DNA from: an uncultured Clostridia bacterium
Lineage (GTDB): Bacteria > Bacillota > Clostridia > Christensenellales > Borkfalkiaceae
NCBI GenBank assembly: GCA_934271255.1
Contig: CAKQQS010000005.1
Coordinates: forward strand, 62,001 to 126,000
DNA length: 64,000 bases
Direction: 5' to 3'
In this document: positions 21,271 through 30,216 of the stretch, piece after piece
How positions within the stretch are numbered: position 1 is the first letter of the stretch
Layout: the number at the start of each line of letters is the position of its first letter
Notes under the pieces: model-generated
The model's database searches: none
What the model was told of the DNA's origin: nothing
What the model saw: the letters and a program-made list of their open reading frames with translations, nothing else
Program-made: the position numbers and the translations under genes

Positions 21271-21408
21271 CTGTTTTTAACGAGTTTTTTTATTTTTTTA
21301 TGCCTTTTCGCGCGTTAACCCCGTCGCTTTTACTCGCAACGCCGAAAAACGACTCCTTACCGCAAGCGATACTACGCGTTTGCATTATATTATATCGTTT
21401 TTGCGATT

Positions 21409-21435
21409 AACGGTAAAGAATAAGGCTTTACCGTT
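21409..21435 (-). terminator. Hairpin spanning the peptidase stop codon
   Basis: Stem AACGGTAAAG / CTTTACCGTT (10 bp, 7-nt loop) includes the TAA stop of the peptidase gene. No clear T run follows, so it may protect the mRNA end rather than terminate. 21271-21408 shows nothing else recognisable. Confidence 0.4.
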
Positions 21436-23722
21436 CTCTTTTAATCAGAACAACCCCAGCGGCAAACGCGCACAGTCCCGCTATTACAGCGCTTCCGTCG
21501 ATAAACCGCGCCGACGCGCCTAAACACCCGTTTGAAACTTCGTCTTTGTATTCCGCGCTGAGCGTAATATCTTTCGTTACGGTAAACGTATAACTCTCTT
21601 TGTCGCCGACGACGTTGCCGTTCTCGTCTTTCCAGCAACTGAAAACTTTGCCCTTTCCGGGCTCTTTCGCCCTGACGGTAATCTGCGTTCCTTTTTCAAA
21701 AACCCCACCGCCGTCGCCGTCGTTTACGGTAACTTTACACGTATCGAGTTTCGCTATCGTCAAATCGACTATCTCGTTTTCTTTATCGTCGAAATGTTTA
21801 CGGCAAACGGTACAGTCTTTATGCCCCTTTACGCCGAATTCGGTTGCGGTTGCGGGGACTTCTTTCACCCATTCGCCGAAAACGTGCGGAGCCGTGTTTC
21901 CGTAAGCGGTTTTACACTCGTTACAAACCGCTTTTTCAGTACACGTAGCCGTTCCGCCGAAACAATTTCTCGTTTCAATATGATTTTCGTCCGTCTTACA
22001 CACGCGCGTATGCGTGCCGTCGCCGTTGCTTACCCACGCGCCCCATTCGTGCGCGTCGTTCTTTGGTATAATCAAATCGACGAGTTCGTTGCCGCTTGCG
22101 TCGAAATGTTTGTTACAAACAGAACAGTCTTTATGTCCTTTTACGCCCGACCGAGTACAGTTTGCGGGTATCTCGTCTACCCATTGACCGAACGTATGCG
22201 CGTCGGGATTTGCGGCGATCGTCAAATCCGCCAAAGTCGTTTCCGTTTTGTTGACGTCGAAATATTTACCGCATTTAAGGCAGTAATAATGCGCTCTCGT
22301 ACCCGATTGCAAGCAAGTGGCGTCGACTTGCGGTATAATATTGCCGTAGTCGTGCTCGACGTGGTCGGGTTCGGCGTCTTTCAGTTTTGTGTACGCCTTT
22401 ACCCTTGCGACGTATCCGCCGTTAGCCATAAAATCGTACCCGTCGTACGTTTTGTAAAAAGACGGTTTTTTCGATTCCGACTGAACGACGTTTACGTACG
22501 CGTCGTTGGTCGGGTTGGAAACTTCCGCAACGACCGAAAAATATTGTCCTTTGTCTATTTTGACGGGTTCGTCGAGTTTTATCGTTCTATACCCGCCGTA
22601 CTTGAATGTTTGAGTTTTTTCGGCAACGAGAACGCCGCTTTCGACGGACGATTGCCCCCAACCCGAAAGGTTTTTATACACTTTGACGTTGAGCGCGACG
22701 TCGTTGCCCGTAAATCCGATATTGACGGCTTCTATATATTCGTGTTTGTCGCTTTCGCCCTTTTTCGCTTCGTACACGTTAGCGACTCGTTTTTGTTTAA
22801 ACAACGGAAAATCGTTTTCGTTGTTGTCGTAAAAATAATTGTAGTCGTAGGCGTCTTTCGGGGCGTAAGTAAACGTCCATGCGGTCGTAGTCGCTATCTT
22901 GCTGTCGTACGTCAACCAAAAATACGCGTTGTCGTTATAACTGTTTTTTACGAGCCAACCGCCGTTTCTTTCCGCGCTTTTCGGTCTGAACAAATCCTTG
23001 TCTATACCGTCGTTCCAGCCGATTAGCGTAATCGCGTGCGCTATGCCAGAAACGGTTTTATCGTTGTAATACGCGCTGTTTCCGCCGTTATAATTGCACG
23101 AAGCGGTTACTCCGCCGAACTCCGCTATCGCTCTTTTTATCTCCGCGATTCTGTCGTCGCCCGTCAAACCCGAAGAAATAAGGTTTGCGCTTTCAAGACG
23201 ATACAACGAGTTTGTCCAAACGTCCGCCGCGGGTTTATCGCCCGAAACGGGACCTTGCCACAAACTCAAAAGAGCGGCGATATACCCGACGTGTCCCGCG
23301 CCCTGCAACCAGTTGCCTGCGTCCTTGTAATACGACGCGTTGTTTCCAAGCGGATCGACGTTTCTTACGTACTTTCTGTAAGCAAGCGCCTTGGGGTTTA
23401 ATTTCAACTCGTCTTTCGTTGCGAGTTTGTTTTTTATTATAGACGCTTCGGAAGCGTTTATCGCGGAATACGCCCAGCAAAGGTTCGTGTCGCCCTGATC
23501 CCGGACGGGCGTTAAAACGTTACGCGGATCGTATTCGGACAAACTTACGATTTCGTCTACCGAACCAAAAAACATTTCGTCGCCTGTCGTCGCCGTAAGT
23601 TCGGCTTGTTTTCCGAAAAGGAGCAACCCGTCGTCTTTTGCGAACGAAACGGTCGGAGCGGCGCATAATAGCGTTACCGCAAAAAAAGAGAATATGAACG
23701 CAGCGAACTTTAATTTTTTCAT
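21428..23722 (-). CDS. Secreted papain-like (C1A) cysteine peptidase with Zn-ribbon-like repeats and C-terminal anchor
   Basis: 764 residues from the ATG at 23722, chosen because AAGGGGAC precedes it and a signal peptide (MKKLKFAAF..., ending VSFA) begins there; a longer frame upstream lacks these. Residues about 55-290 are a C1A peptidase: oxyanion Gln76 and catalytic Cys82 in VRDQGDTNLCWAYSA, His229 in GIAHAITLIGW, Asn260 in WLVKNSYND, so it should be active. A beta-rich lectin-like domain (about 320-450) follows. Next are about four repeats with paired Cys (GHKDCSVCNKHFD) and a Bacterial-repeat domain. The end carries GCLGASA, a membrane helix and KRER. Substrate could be surface proteins, peptidoglycan-linked or host proteins. 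It has its own promoter. Confidence 0.85.
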   Translation of the reverse strand: MKKLKFAAFIFSFFAVTLLCAAPTVSFAKDDGLLLFGKQAELTATTGDEMFFGSVDEIVSLSEYDPRNVLTPVRDQGDTNLCWAYSAINASEASIIKNKLATKDELKLNPKALAYRKYVRNVDPLGNNASYYKDAGNWLQGAGHVGYIAALLSLWQGPVSGDKPAADVWTNSLYRLESANLISSGLTGDDRIAEIKRAIAEFGGVTASCNYNGGNSAYYNDKTVSGIAHAITLIGWNDGIDKDLFRPKSAERNGGWLVKNSYNDNAYFWLTYDSKIATTTAWTFTYAPKDAYDYNYFYDNNENDFPLFKQKRVANVYEAKKGESDKHEYIEAVNIGFTGNDVALNVKVYKNLSGWGQSSVESGVLVAEKTQTFKYGGYRTIKLDEPVKIDKGQYFSVVAEVSNPTNDAYVNVVQSESKKPSFYKTYDGYDFMANGGYVARVKAYTKLKDAEPDHVEHDYGNIIPQVDATCLQSGTRAHYYCLKCGKYFDVNKTETTLADLTIAANPDAHTFGQWVDEIPANCTRSGVKGHKDCSVCNKHFDASGNELVDLIIPKNDAHEWGAWVSNGDGTHTRVCKTDENHIETRNCFGGTATCTEKAVCNECKTAYGNTAPHVFGEWVKEVPATATEFGVKGHKDCTVCRKHFDDKENEIVDLTIAKLDTCKVTVNDGDGGGVFEKGTQITVRAKEPGKGKVFSCWKDENGNVVGDKESYTFTVTKDITLSAEYKDEVSNGCLGASARFIDGSAVIAGLCAFAAGVVLIKRER

Positions 23723-23802
23723 TTGCAGTCCCCTTGACTTGGTTTTCAATAAAAAAGGTCGGCAGTCGCCCGCAACCGCGGTCGCAAGCAAAAGCCAACC
23801 AT

Positions 23803-23831
23803 ATAATATCATAAAGTTTATATTTTTTCAA
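23803..23831 (-). promoter_or_regulatory. Promoter of the peptidase gene
   Basis: Minus strand: TTGAAA (23831-23826), 17 bp, TATTAT (23808-23803). The roughly 75-nt leader contains a GC-rich palindromic patch around 23773-23786. Confidence 0.55.
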
Positions 23832-23956
23832 GCGCAATAACAAGGTCGAAATCAAATTATTAAAATTAGTTTTTGCCTTCTTGCCCGTTTTTTTGCGATT
23901 ACGCCGTTTTGCGTTTGCTTGCGGGTTAACGACCTGACAACGCAAGCCAAACCCCT

Positions 23957-24045
23957 GCTGCGGCGCGTAAAACCGCATTTTTAAACGCTTTCTTAGCCCA
24001 AAACACGCTTATAAACTCTCGCTGTGGCGCGTAAAACCGCATTTT
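23957..24045. repeat. 25-nt direct repeat in intergenic DNA
   Basis: GCTGCGGCGCGTAAAACCGC plus ATTTT at 23957-23981 recurs at 24021-24045 with one mismatch, offset 64 bp. No gene is visible in 23832-24098 outside this and the terminator. Confidence 0.75.
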
Positions 24046-24061
24046 CACCTTTGCGTCAACA

Positions 24062-24091
24062 AAAAAGAGAGAACGCTCGTTCTCTCTTTTT
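24062..24091. terminator. Terminator after the RNase III gene
   Basis: Perfect 13-bp stem AAAAAGAGAGAAC / GTTCTCTCTTTTT with loop GCTC, 8 nt from the stop codon. A and T runs on the two sides allow termination both ways. Confidence 0.9.
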
Positions 24092-24098
24092 CTTTTAT

Positions 24099-25067
24099 TT
24101 ACAACAACCCTAAACTTGCCAGCATATTAAACGCGGATTCTTTTTTTGCTTCTTTTACTTTTTTACTGTTACCTTCCGTATATCGACCGTTAAGCGTACA
24201 ACGAACCGTAAAATAATGACTGTTATCGTAGCATACTTCGTCCCTTACCGTCAAATATTCAGGCTTTGATATATCTCTACTTTGACAATATTCTTGCAAG
24301 ATATTGATAGCATTTTCATACGAAATTTCCGTCCCGACAAAAGACGATTCCACGTCTTCTAATTGCATATATACTAATTCCGCAGCCATTTTTTCAGCTT
24401 CTTTCATATTTCTTCCATTGCCTTCGCCTTTTATGTTCTGCTCAACGATACAACAAGTAGAAACAAAGCCGTCGCTTGTTGGGTAAGTGTAATATTCAGG
24501 TTTTTGATATTCGTTTTTATCACACCATTCTTGTACGAGATTTTTGTAACTTACCTTGATTTTTCCGTCATACTCATCTAGTTCTTCTTCCATTTCCAAA
24601 ATCGGAATAATTACTTTTTTCGTTTCGTTCAAACTTCTTCCTGTATCGAGATATACCGCGCCTACTATGCTTTCAAACAAATCTTCTAAAACGGAAAGAC
24701 TGTTTTCAATGCCTTGTTTTATATCACCTACACTCATTCTTAAATACTGATGCAAATCGAGTTTTCTCATCTTTTTTGCTAAAAAACTTTTATTCACTAT
24801 AAAACTTCTTATCGATGAAAAATCCCCTTCGTGCAAGCAAGTATAAAGCCCGCTGCCGTCTTTGTCCGTGTACCTGTCAAGTAAATTGTCCACAACTAAT
24901 AACGACAACACAGAGTCGCCTATAAACTCCATTACTTCGTTACTTTGTACTTCCGGATGTTCGTAGTGATACGACGACCTTGTGAACGCTTGCGATATCA
25001 ATTGTTTGTTTTTAAACCGATACCCGATTGTTTGCTCGATTGTTGCCAACGCTTCTTGTTTTAACAT
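24099..25067 (-). CDS. RNase III with two C-terminal dsRNA-binding domains
   Basis: 322 residues from the ATG at 25067 (AAAGGAG upstream); a longer frame without ribosome site was rejected. Residues about 5-150 are an RNase III catalytic domain: signature NEVMEFIGDSVL (43-54; Glu44, Glu47, Asp51) and LEDLFESIVGAVYLD (Asp129, Glu132), so all metal ligands are present. Two dsRNA-binding domains follow, about 172-238 and 248-320, each with the final 'KEAEKMAA' or 'KEAKKESA' helix; normal bacterial RNase III has one and is about 230 residues. The gene stands alone with its own promoter and terminator, not in the smc/ftsY or acpP context usual for rnc. It may be a second, specialised RNase III. 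Confidence 0.88.
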   Translation of the reverse strand: MLKQEALATIEQTIGYRFKNKQLISQAFTRSSYHYEHPEVQSNEVMEFIGDSVLSLLVVDNLLDRYTDKDGSGLYTCLHEGDFSSIRSFIVNKSFLAKKMRKLDLHQYLRMSVGDIKQGIENSLSVLEDLFESIVGAVYLDTGRSLNETKKVIIPILEMEEELDEYDGKIKVSYKNLVQEWCDKNEYQKPEYYTYPTSDGFVSTCCIVEQNIKGEGNGRNMKEAEKMAAELVYMQLEDVESSFVGTEISYENAINILQEYCQSRDISKPEYLTVRDEVCYDNSHYFTVRCTLNGRYTEGNSKKVKEAKKESAFNMLASLGLL

Positions 25068-25264
25068 AAATACTCCTTTGGGAAAAAAATCCCTTGCTAA
25101 TTTTAGCAAAGGATAAACAAATCGCTCACAAATAACACGCAACGCTTTATCGTGAACAAAAAATACGCAAATTAAATTTTATATGTTTAACATATTACGA
25201 CTATCACCGACATACGCGATAACCATATTAAATAAAACATATATAACGTAAGTTATGTATCCTT

Positions 25265-25325
25265 TGCAATAAATATTATTGCATATAAAAACCATCTTGT
25301 CAATACTTTTTTATCTTATTGCAAT
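25265..25325 (-). promoter_or_regulatory. Promoter of the RNase III gene with TGCAATA palindromes
   Basis: Minus strand: TTGACA (25303-25298), 17 bp, AATAAT (25280-25275). Palindrome TGCAATAA-ATA-TTATTGCA (25265-25283) covers the -10 and TATTGCAATA (25316-25325) lies just upstream of the -35, a layout suggesting a repressor. The leader is about 200 nt and AT-rich; no gene is visible in 25068-25391. Confidence 0.5.
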
Positions 25326-25391
25326 ACCGCAGGCGGGTTGTTTTTTACTTATCGCATACCGTAAACCGTTTGCTTTGCTTTTTGATACAAG

Positions 25392-25424
25392 TTCTCCCGC
25401 CCGACGATTTGTCGGGCGGGAGAA
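25392..25424 (-). terminator. Terminator of the rhamnosidase operon
   Basis: Perfect 14-bp stem TTCTCCCGCCCGAC / GTCGGGCGGGAGAA with loop GATTT, 12 nt after the last stop. Its core CCGACGATTTGTCGG is identical to that of the terminator at 3770. Confidence 0.85.
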
Positions 25425-25436
25425 TATCGATTCGGT

Positions 25437-27245
25437 TTATTTGATTACTACGCTGGTATATCCGTCGGTAAGATTCAAAACGAATCTTCCGTCATTCGTT
25501 CGGGTTAGTTCGATTTCTTCCGTCGCTCCGCTCTTGGCGGTTACGACGGCTTTATATTCGCCTTTAAGGGCAAAGTCGGATATTATTATTCTAGCCGATT
25601 TACCCGCCTTTGCGGGCGTTATAAAGATTGAATCGCCTTTGACGATTTTTATATCGAAAACGTTGCCCGCGTAAGTTATTTGTTTACAGCCCATATCGTC
25701 GTATTCGTCGGGAACGTTGGGTTCGATATGCAGTCCGTCCCCTTTTGCGTTTACGCCCATAAACCCTTTGACGTATACCAAAGGTACCAGACCGTTTTCG
25801 GGGAACTCTTCTATCACGCCGATTTTCCACGCGTAGCCCACGTTGTTTGCGGGATCTCTGTTGAGTTCGTCGATTTTGTACTCGTTTGCGATAGTGATAT
25901 ATCTTTGCAAAGCGTCTTCTTTCATACCGTTAAGTATTCTCGACATATTTTCGTAAAACGCCGTATAGAAAATCGTTCCGCCGTTTTCGAGCATTTCGCC
26001 GAACGTCGCGCTGTAAAACTCGCTTATGCCGTTAGGAGCGTGAAACCACGAAACGGGTTTGCCGTCGTCGTCGAAATCTTTTATCGACTCGATTGCCACC
26101 GTGTTGGTCATTGCCGAAATATTGAATCTGTCGAGAATGTCCAAACCCGTAGCGGTATCTCCCGATATAATGCGTTTGCCGTCTACCCATTCAAAATACC
26201 TTTTCGCCATATCGGGGTTGCCTGCGCCCGTGTAAAACGCCATAAATCCCAAAAACGTCAAACCGTAATCGAGCGTTTCTCCTTTGTCGGTTATCGTAGA
26301 AACGTATCTTCCTTTCGCATTATCCCAGTACGTCCGATCGTAATTCTTTTTTGCTTTTTCGAGCAAGACTCGTAGTTCGTCGACTTTGTTTTCTTCGCCG
26401 AGCAAGGTATAAATATCTATCATACTGCCTATCGCATTCAGAAACAGCGCGCCTTCGTACGGATCTTTATAGCCGAAACAAAGCGTATCCCAAATATTGC
26501 TGCTGGAACTGTTGAAACCGCCCGTGTTCTGACCGTTGTCTATTATAATCAGTCCGTTTTTGCCGTTGAGCGAGTTCATAATATAATCCCACGCAAGTTC
26601 GACTTTTTGCAAAACGGTTTTTCCTTTGGACGCGTCGTCGTAATTATAGACTTTGCTACTGCCCGGTTGCGTGCTGGGTACGTTTTTGGTAGGCGCTTCC
26701 GTCATATCGACGTTGTTTAAGAACTCCGCGCTCGCTTCCCATACGCAAACTTCACGCACTCCGTTTATGTATTCGAACTGCTGATCGAAATGGTAACTTT
26801 GTTTAAATCCTTCCACCGTGTCGCTGTATCCCGGTCCGCCCCACGTTTCGCTCGTCGTCCACGACCAGATATACCCGTCGCTTCTTTGCGGATACGTTAT
26901 CAATAATTTTTTCGCGCTTTCTTTCAACGCGTTTGCGTTCCACATCGTTTTGAGAACGTCGATATTGAGCCACGAACTGTTTAAGCCGAGTTTATAAACC
27001 TTACCGCCCGTCGCCAGCCCGAAATCGTCCCACAACACGTTGCATAAATAAGTTACTACGTCGTTTTTACTGCTGTAAAACGGGTTTGAAATAAACTTTT
27101 GCTTAACTTCGTCAAACCCGAAATCGCCGACGTAACTCAATTCCCGACGCTCCCTGACGGGTTTTTCGTCTTTACCCGACGGCGAACACCCCGAAAAGGT
27201 AGCGATTAACGTAGCCGCCGTAAGAATAGCGATTATTTTTTTCAT
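25437..27245 (-). CDS. Lipoprotein resembling (alpha/alpha)6-barrel glycosidases
   Basis: 602 residues, last gene of the rhamnosidase operon. Lipobox FSGC (Cys20). The region about 60-480 is helical with spaced Trp/Gly/Glu segments typical of six-hairpin glycosidases: 'LNSSWLNIDVLKTMWNANAL', 'DGYIWSWTTSETWGGPG', 'FGYKDPYEGALFLNAIGSMIDIY', 'YGLTFLGFMAFY'. A beta-rich domain ends the protein (about 490-602), as in many such enzymes. I cannot assign a GH family or name catalytic residues; acidic candidates lie in the DPYEGA and NGISEFY segments. As a surface enzyme in this operon it probably acts on the same glycan as the GH78 enzyme. Confidence 0.6.
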   Translation of the reverse strand: MKKIIAILTAATLIATFSGCSPSGKDEKPVRERRELSYVGDFGFDEVKQKFISNPFYSSKNDVVTYLCNVLWDDFGLATGGKVYKLGLNSSWLNIDVLKTMWNANALKESAKKLLITYPQRSDGYIWSWTTSETWGGPGYSDTVEGFKQSYHFDQQFEYINGVREVCVWEASAEFLNNVDMTEAPTKNVPSTQPGSSKVYNYDDASKGKTVLQKVELAWDYIMNSLNGKNGLIIIDNGQNTGGFNSSSSNIWDTLCFGYKDPYEGALFLNAIGSMIDIYTLLGEENKVDELRVLLEKAKKNYDRTYWDNAKGRYVSTITDKGETLDYGLTFLGFMAFYTGAGNPDMAKRYFEWVDGKRIISGDTATGLDILDRFNISAMTNTVAIESIKDFDDDGKPVSWFHAPNGISEFYSATFGEMLENGGTIFYTAFYENMSRILNGMKEDALQRYITIANEYKIDELNRDPANNVGYAWKIGVIEEFPENGLVPLVYVKGFMGVNAKGDGLHIEPNVPDEYDDMGCKQITYAGNVFDIKIVKGDSIFITPAKAGKSARIIISDFALKGEYKAVVTAKSGATEEIELTRTNDGRFVLNLTDGYTSVVIK

Positions 27246-27261
27246 CGATTACTCCTTTCGC

Positions 27262-27285
27262 GGGGAAACGGTTCTGCGTTTCCCC
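27262..27285 (-). promoter_or_regulatory. Intercistronic hairpin before the lipoprotein gene
   Basis: Stem GGGGAAACG / CGTTTCCCC (9 bp, extendable past one mismatch) with loop GTTCTG, directly before the ribosome site of the 27245 gene and without a T run. It could protect the upstream mRNA or set the ratio of the two products. Confidence 0.45.
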
Positions 27286-27300
27286 ACGCCGATTGTTTTA

Positions 27301-30177
27301 TTATTTGTTCTTTTTTCTCAACAATAAGCAAGCGCACGCCGCCGTTATCGTCATATTCAGCGCAAGAACGCTTAAAACGGACGCGCCGCAACTCTTCTTG
27401 CTTTCTTTGACTACTTTAAACGTGAGAGTTTGTCTTGTAACGCCGCCTTTACCGTCGTCCGCTTCTACAACCACGTCGTACTCGCCCGCAACGTCTTTTT
27501 TGAACTTTATAACGTTCCCTTCTATCGTTGCGTCGCCCGAAACGACTCTGAACGTCAACACGTCGTTGTTTACGTCCTTAAACATATCGGTGAGCGTCGC
27601 CGTGATTTCTTCGCCCGTAGCGTAGGATTCTTTCAACGTGTTCTTTACGAACGTAGGAGCGGTGTTATAAACGACTTCGTTGATTTCCGTTATCTTCCAG
27701 ATATAACCGTTGCCGCTGTCGAACTGCAATACGCCCGCGTTGGTAGAAAAACTTTCGTAAGCGGCGTTGAAAGTGTCGTTGTAACCGCTTGCGCCTTCGT
27801 CAGAAGTGTATTTTACGCCGTTGATAGTCCAAACCCAAGCATCGTTTTCGAGATCGAGTTTAACGGTGTTTTCGACGTTGTTGTTCCAGTTCCAGTCGTT
27901 GAGGTAAAAATCTTGCAAATACAAATATCTGTTTGCGCCGAGCGATCCCCTTACTCTGAACGTCGCCGCCGTTTCTCCGGTGCCTTTTTCTACGGAGAAC
28001 ATTATCGTTCCCAACGTGTCGAGAGTAAACCAACCGCCGGTAGACGCGATTACGACCGCGGGAGAATTGTACGAACCGCTTTCGTCGTAGAAAGTTTTGA
28101 CTTTCATACTGAACCCGTCTACCACTACGTCGTTGTCCTTTTTGATAGAATTACCGTTGAACACGAGCGTCGCCGAGTTTTCGTCGTCGTAACCGAACTT
28201 GGGAGTACCGTAACCGCCCGCGCTCCAACCTGCCTTGGAAGACGTTTCAACGTAATATTCGATTCCCTTAAACGCGAACAAAGATTGTCCGTCCGCCATG
28301 ACGAATTTAAGCGTACCCATATTGCGGTCTACGCTTGCGATAGCCGCTTTAATCGCGTCGTACGCTTCGCCGTCGTCCGTTTTGTCGATATACGCCAACT
28401 CGCTCGTGCCGTCCATAACGATATATCCGTAACCTTTGTCGTTTACGAACTTAAAGGATTTATCCCCGTAAGTCCAGTCGTAATTTATTTGCGTTTCATA
28501 GATTTTTCTTTCCGTATCCCCGACTACGTATATCGCGAAAGCGGTTTTTTCGCCGCGCACGAACTCGTAAACGAGTTTGCCCGCAAGTATTCTGAACGTA
28601 GTAGCGGTTTCGTTTGCCGCGCCGTGTTTATAGTTTACGTTAATGCAATCGAGCAACGCTTGTTTCGTCGTTTCAACCGCGTATTCGCCGTCAACCGAGT
28701 TATACACCGCGTAATATTTGCCGTCGGGCTTTATAACCGTGTTTTCGCCGCTTACCGTAACGCCTTCCGCTTCGTCGAGTATTTCGACCTTGTTCGTAAC
28801 GAAAGACAATATCGTCAATTGAGATTTCGCGCTTGCGTTTACCTTATACCCGATGTTCGCCGCTCCGTCTTCTATACCGTCCGTCGCTTCGGCAAGTCCC
28901 GTAAGACTGCCTTCGTATTTTGTTTTGTTGACTATGATAGTATAATCTTTTAACTGTTTCAACGAAACGACGTTAACGACGTCCGTAAAATAGAAAGGTA
29001 CGGTTTGTTCGCTTGTTTTGTTGCCGCCGACCGTTACGGACATATTTGCCGTTACGTCGTCTATCTTTGCAAACGTAAGTTCCGCAACGTCGCCGAGCGT
29101 CATGGCGAAACTGTCGTCTTTAACTAATTCCGTTCCGGCGAAAGAAAACTCCGCCGTAACGTCGCCCAAGTATTGTTTTACGTTATACGTTACGTCGTAA
29201 TCGAACGTTTCTCCCGCGTTTCTGAACAACACCGCGCCCGTACTGCTCGTTTTCGTTTCGATTTTGCTTGCGTCCGTCGTACCGTAGGTTGCGGGTACGC
29301 CCTGCGACCATTCTTTTACTCTGTTGTATATATCCGTAACTTTAAGAGCGTTCGTCCCCGTAGAACCTTCGCCGTAGAAAGAAACGTACATTCCTTCGTT
29401 ACATTGCGATATTACGTTGGAAAATACTCCCAACGCGGTAAGGTTGGCAAGATTCTGACCGTTTAAGTATAAACATAAATCGTTGTTTTCGTCGAGTTTG
29501 AATTCAAGCGTGTTCTGAGTGCCTTTAAACGTCGAGCCTTCTACGTAATGCTCCGCCGCGGGATCGCTGAAATAGTCGTAGTCGTTGCCGTAATTGTAGT
29601 TGCTCCAACTAAGCCAGTTAAGATTGCTGTCCCAAGTATAAGAACCGTTCGAGTCGCCTTGCCACCATACGCCCAACTGAACGTTGCCGTTGTTAGTGCC
29701 TTGCGCAGCGTTGGACATATTGAATCTTATGGCGAAAAATCTTCCGCTGTTAAGTTGCCCGTAGTTTTCGTTAAAGACGATAAACTTCTGAGTGCTTGTG
29801 TTGTCATAATACTTTATAACCAGTCCGTTTATATCGTAACAAGCCTTTTCTCTCGTTTCGCTGTGTTTCGAGTACCCCCACGCGCCCGCAGTCAACTCTG
29901 TGTTGTCCGCGTTCGTCGCCGTGCGGAAAATCATATCGCCGCCGTCCGCCTGCGTTTCGTCGACTATCTGTTCGACCGCTTGATTATACGCCGAATAGTT
30001 GCCTACGGGAGCCCATTCCGAACCGCCCGCCTGCGCGCTGCCACCGTTTTCGCCTATCAGCGTCTTTACAACGGTAACGTACTCGTCTTCGGTCGCGTAA
30101 GCACCCGCCAACGATAAGCCTGCGGTTAAAGATACCGCGCATATTAACAATAAAATCGTTAATAAAATCTTTTTCAT
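27301..30177 (-). CDS. Large anchored surface protein with beta-sandwich domains and cadherin-like end
   Basis: 958 residues. Signal peptide (about 1-28, ending GAYA). The first 270 residues form a LamG-like sandwich similar in style to the surface proteins at 7624 and 9635 ('LEFKLDENNDLCLYLNGQN', 'GMYVSFYG'). Further beta-rich modules follow, including another LamG-like one about 700-850. Residues about 860-930 are a dystroglycan/cadherin-type Ig domain ('NTAPTFVKN', 'VNNDVLTFRV', 'EADDGKGG'). It ends in SCGAS, a hydrophobic helix and RKKNK. It is encoded between the ABC permeases and the glycosidase-like lipoprotein, so glycan binding at the surface is likely but inferred. Confidence 0.7.
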   Translation of the reverse strand: MKKILLTILLLICAVSLTAGLSLAGAYATEDEYVTVVKTLIGENGGSAQAGGSEWAPVGNYSAYNQAVEQIVDETQADGGDMIFRTATNADNTELTAGAWGYSKHSETREKACYDINGLVIKYYDNTSTQKFIVFNENYGQLNSGRFFAIRFNMSNAAQGTNNGNVQLGVWWQGDSNGSYTWDSNLNWLSWSNYNYGNDYDYFSDPAAEHYVEGSTFKGTQNTLEFKLDENNDLCLYLNGQNLANLTALGVFSNVISQCNEGMYVSFYGEGSTGTNALKVTDIYNRVKEWSQGVPATYGTTDASKIETKTSSTGAVLFRNAGETFDYDVTYNVKQYLGDVTAEFSFAGTELVKDDSFAMTLGDVAELTFAKIDDVTANMSVTVGGNKTSEQTVPFYFTDVVNVVSLKQLKDYTIIVNKTKYEGSLTGLAEATDGIEDGAANIGYKVNASAKSQLTILSFVTNKVEILDEAEGVTVSGENTVIKPDGKYYAVYNSVDGEYAVETTKQALLDCINVNYKHGAANETATTFRILAGKLVYEFVRGEKTAFAIYVVGDTERKIYETQINYDWTYGDKSFKFVNDKGYGYIVMDGTSELAYIDKTDDGEAYDAIKAAIASVDRNMGTLKFVMADGQSLFAFKGIEYYVETSSKAGWSAGGYGTPKFGYDDENSATLVFNGNSIKKDNDVVVDGFSMKVKTFYDESGSYNSPAVVIASTGGWFTLDTLGTIMFSVEKGTGETAATFRVRGSLGANRYLYLQDFYLNDWNWNNNVENTVKLDLENDAWVWTINGVKYTSDEGASGYNDTFNAAYESFSTNAGVLQFDSGNGYIWKITEINEVVYNTAPTFVKNTLKESYATGEEITATLTDMFKDVNNDVLTFRVVSGDATIEGNVIKFKKDVAGEYDVVVEADDGKGGVTRQTLTFKVVKESKKSCGASVLSVLALNMTITAACACLLLRKKNK

Positions 30178-30216
30178 ACTTCTCTCCTTTATTCATATTT
30201 TAAGGGTTTGCGGCGG

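Noticed and set aside
21794..23026. 410-codon open frame on the plus strand
   Set aside because: Antisense to the papain-like peptidase gene, whose catalytic motifs are clear on the minus strand.
27430..28953. 507-codon open frame on the plus strand
   Set aside because: It lies fully antisense to the 958-residue surface-protein gene, has Arg/Val/Phe-rich low-complexity composition and no ribosome site. It reflects codon bias of the real gene, not coding.
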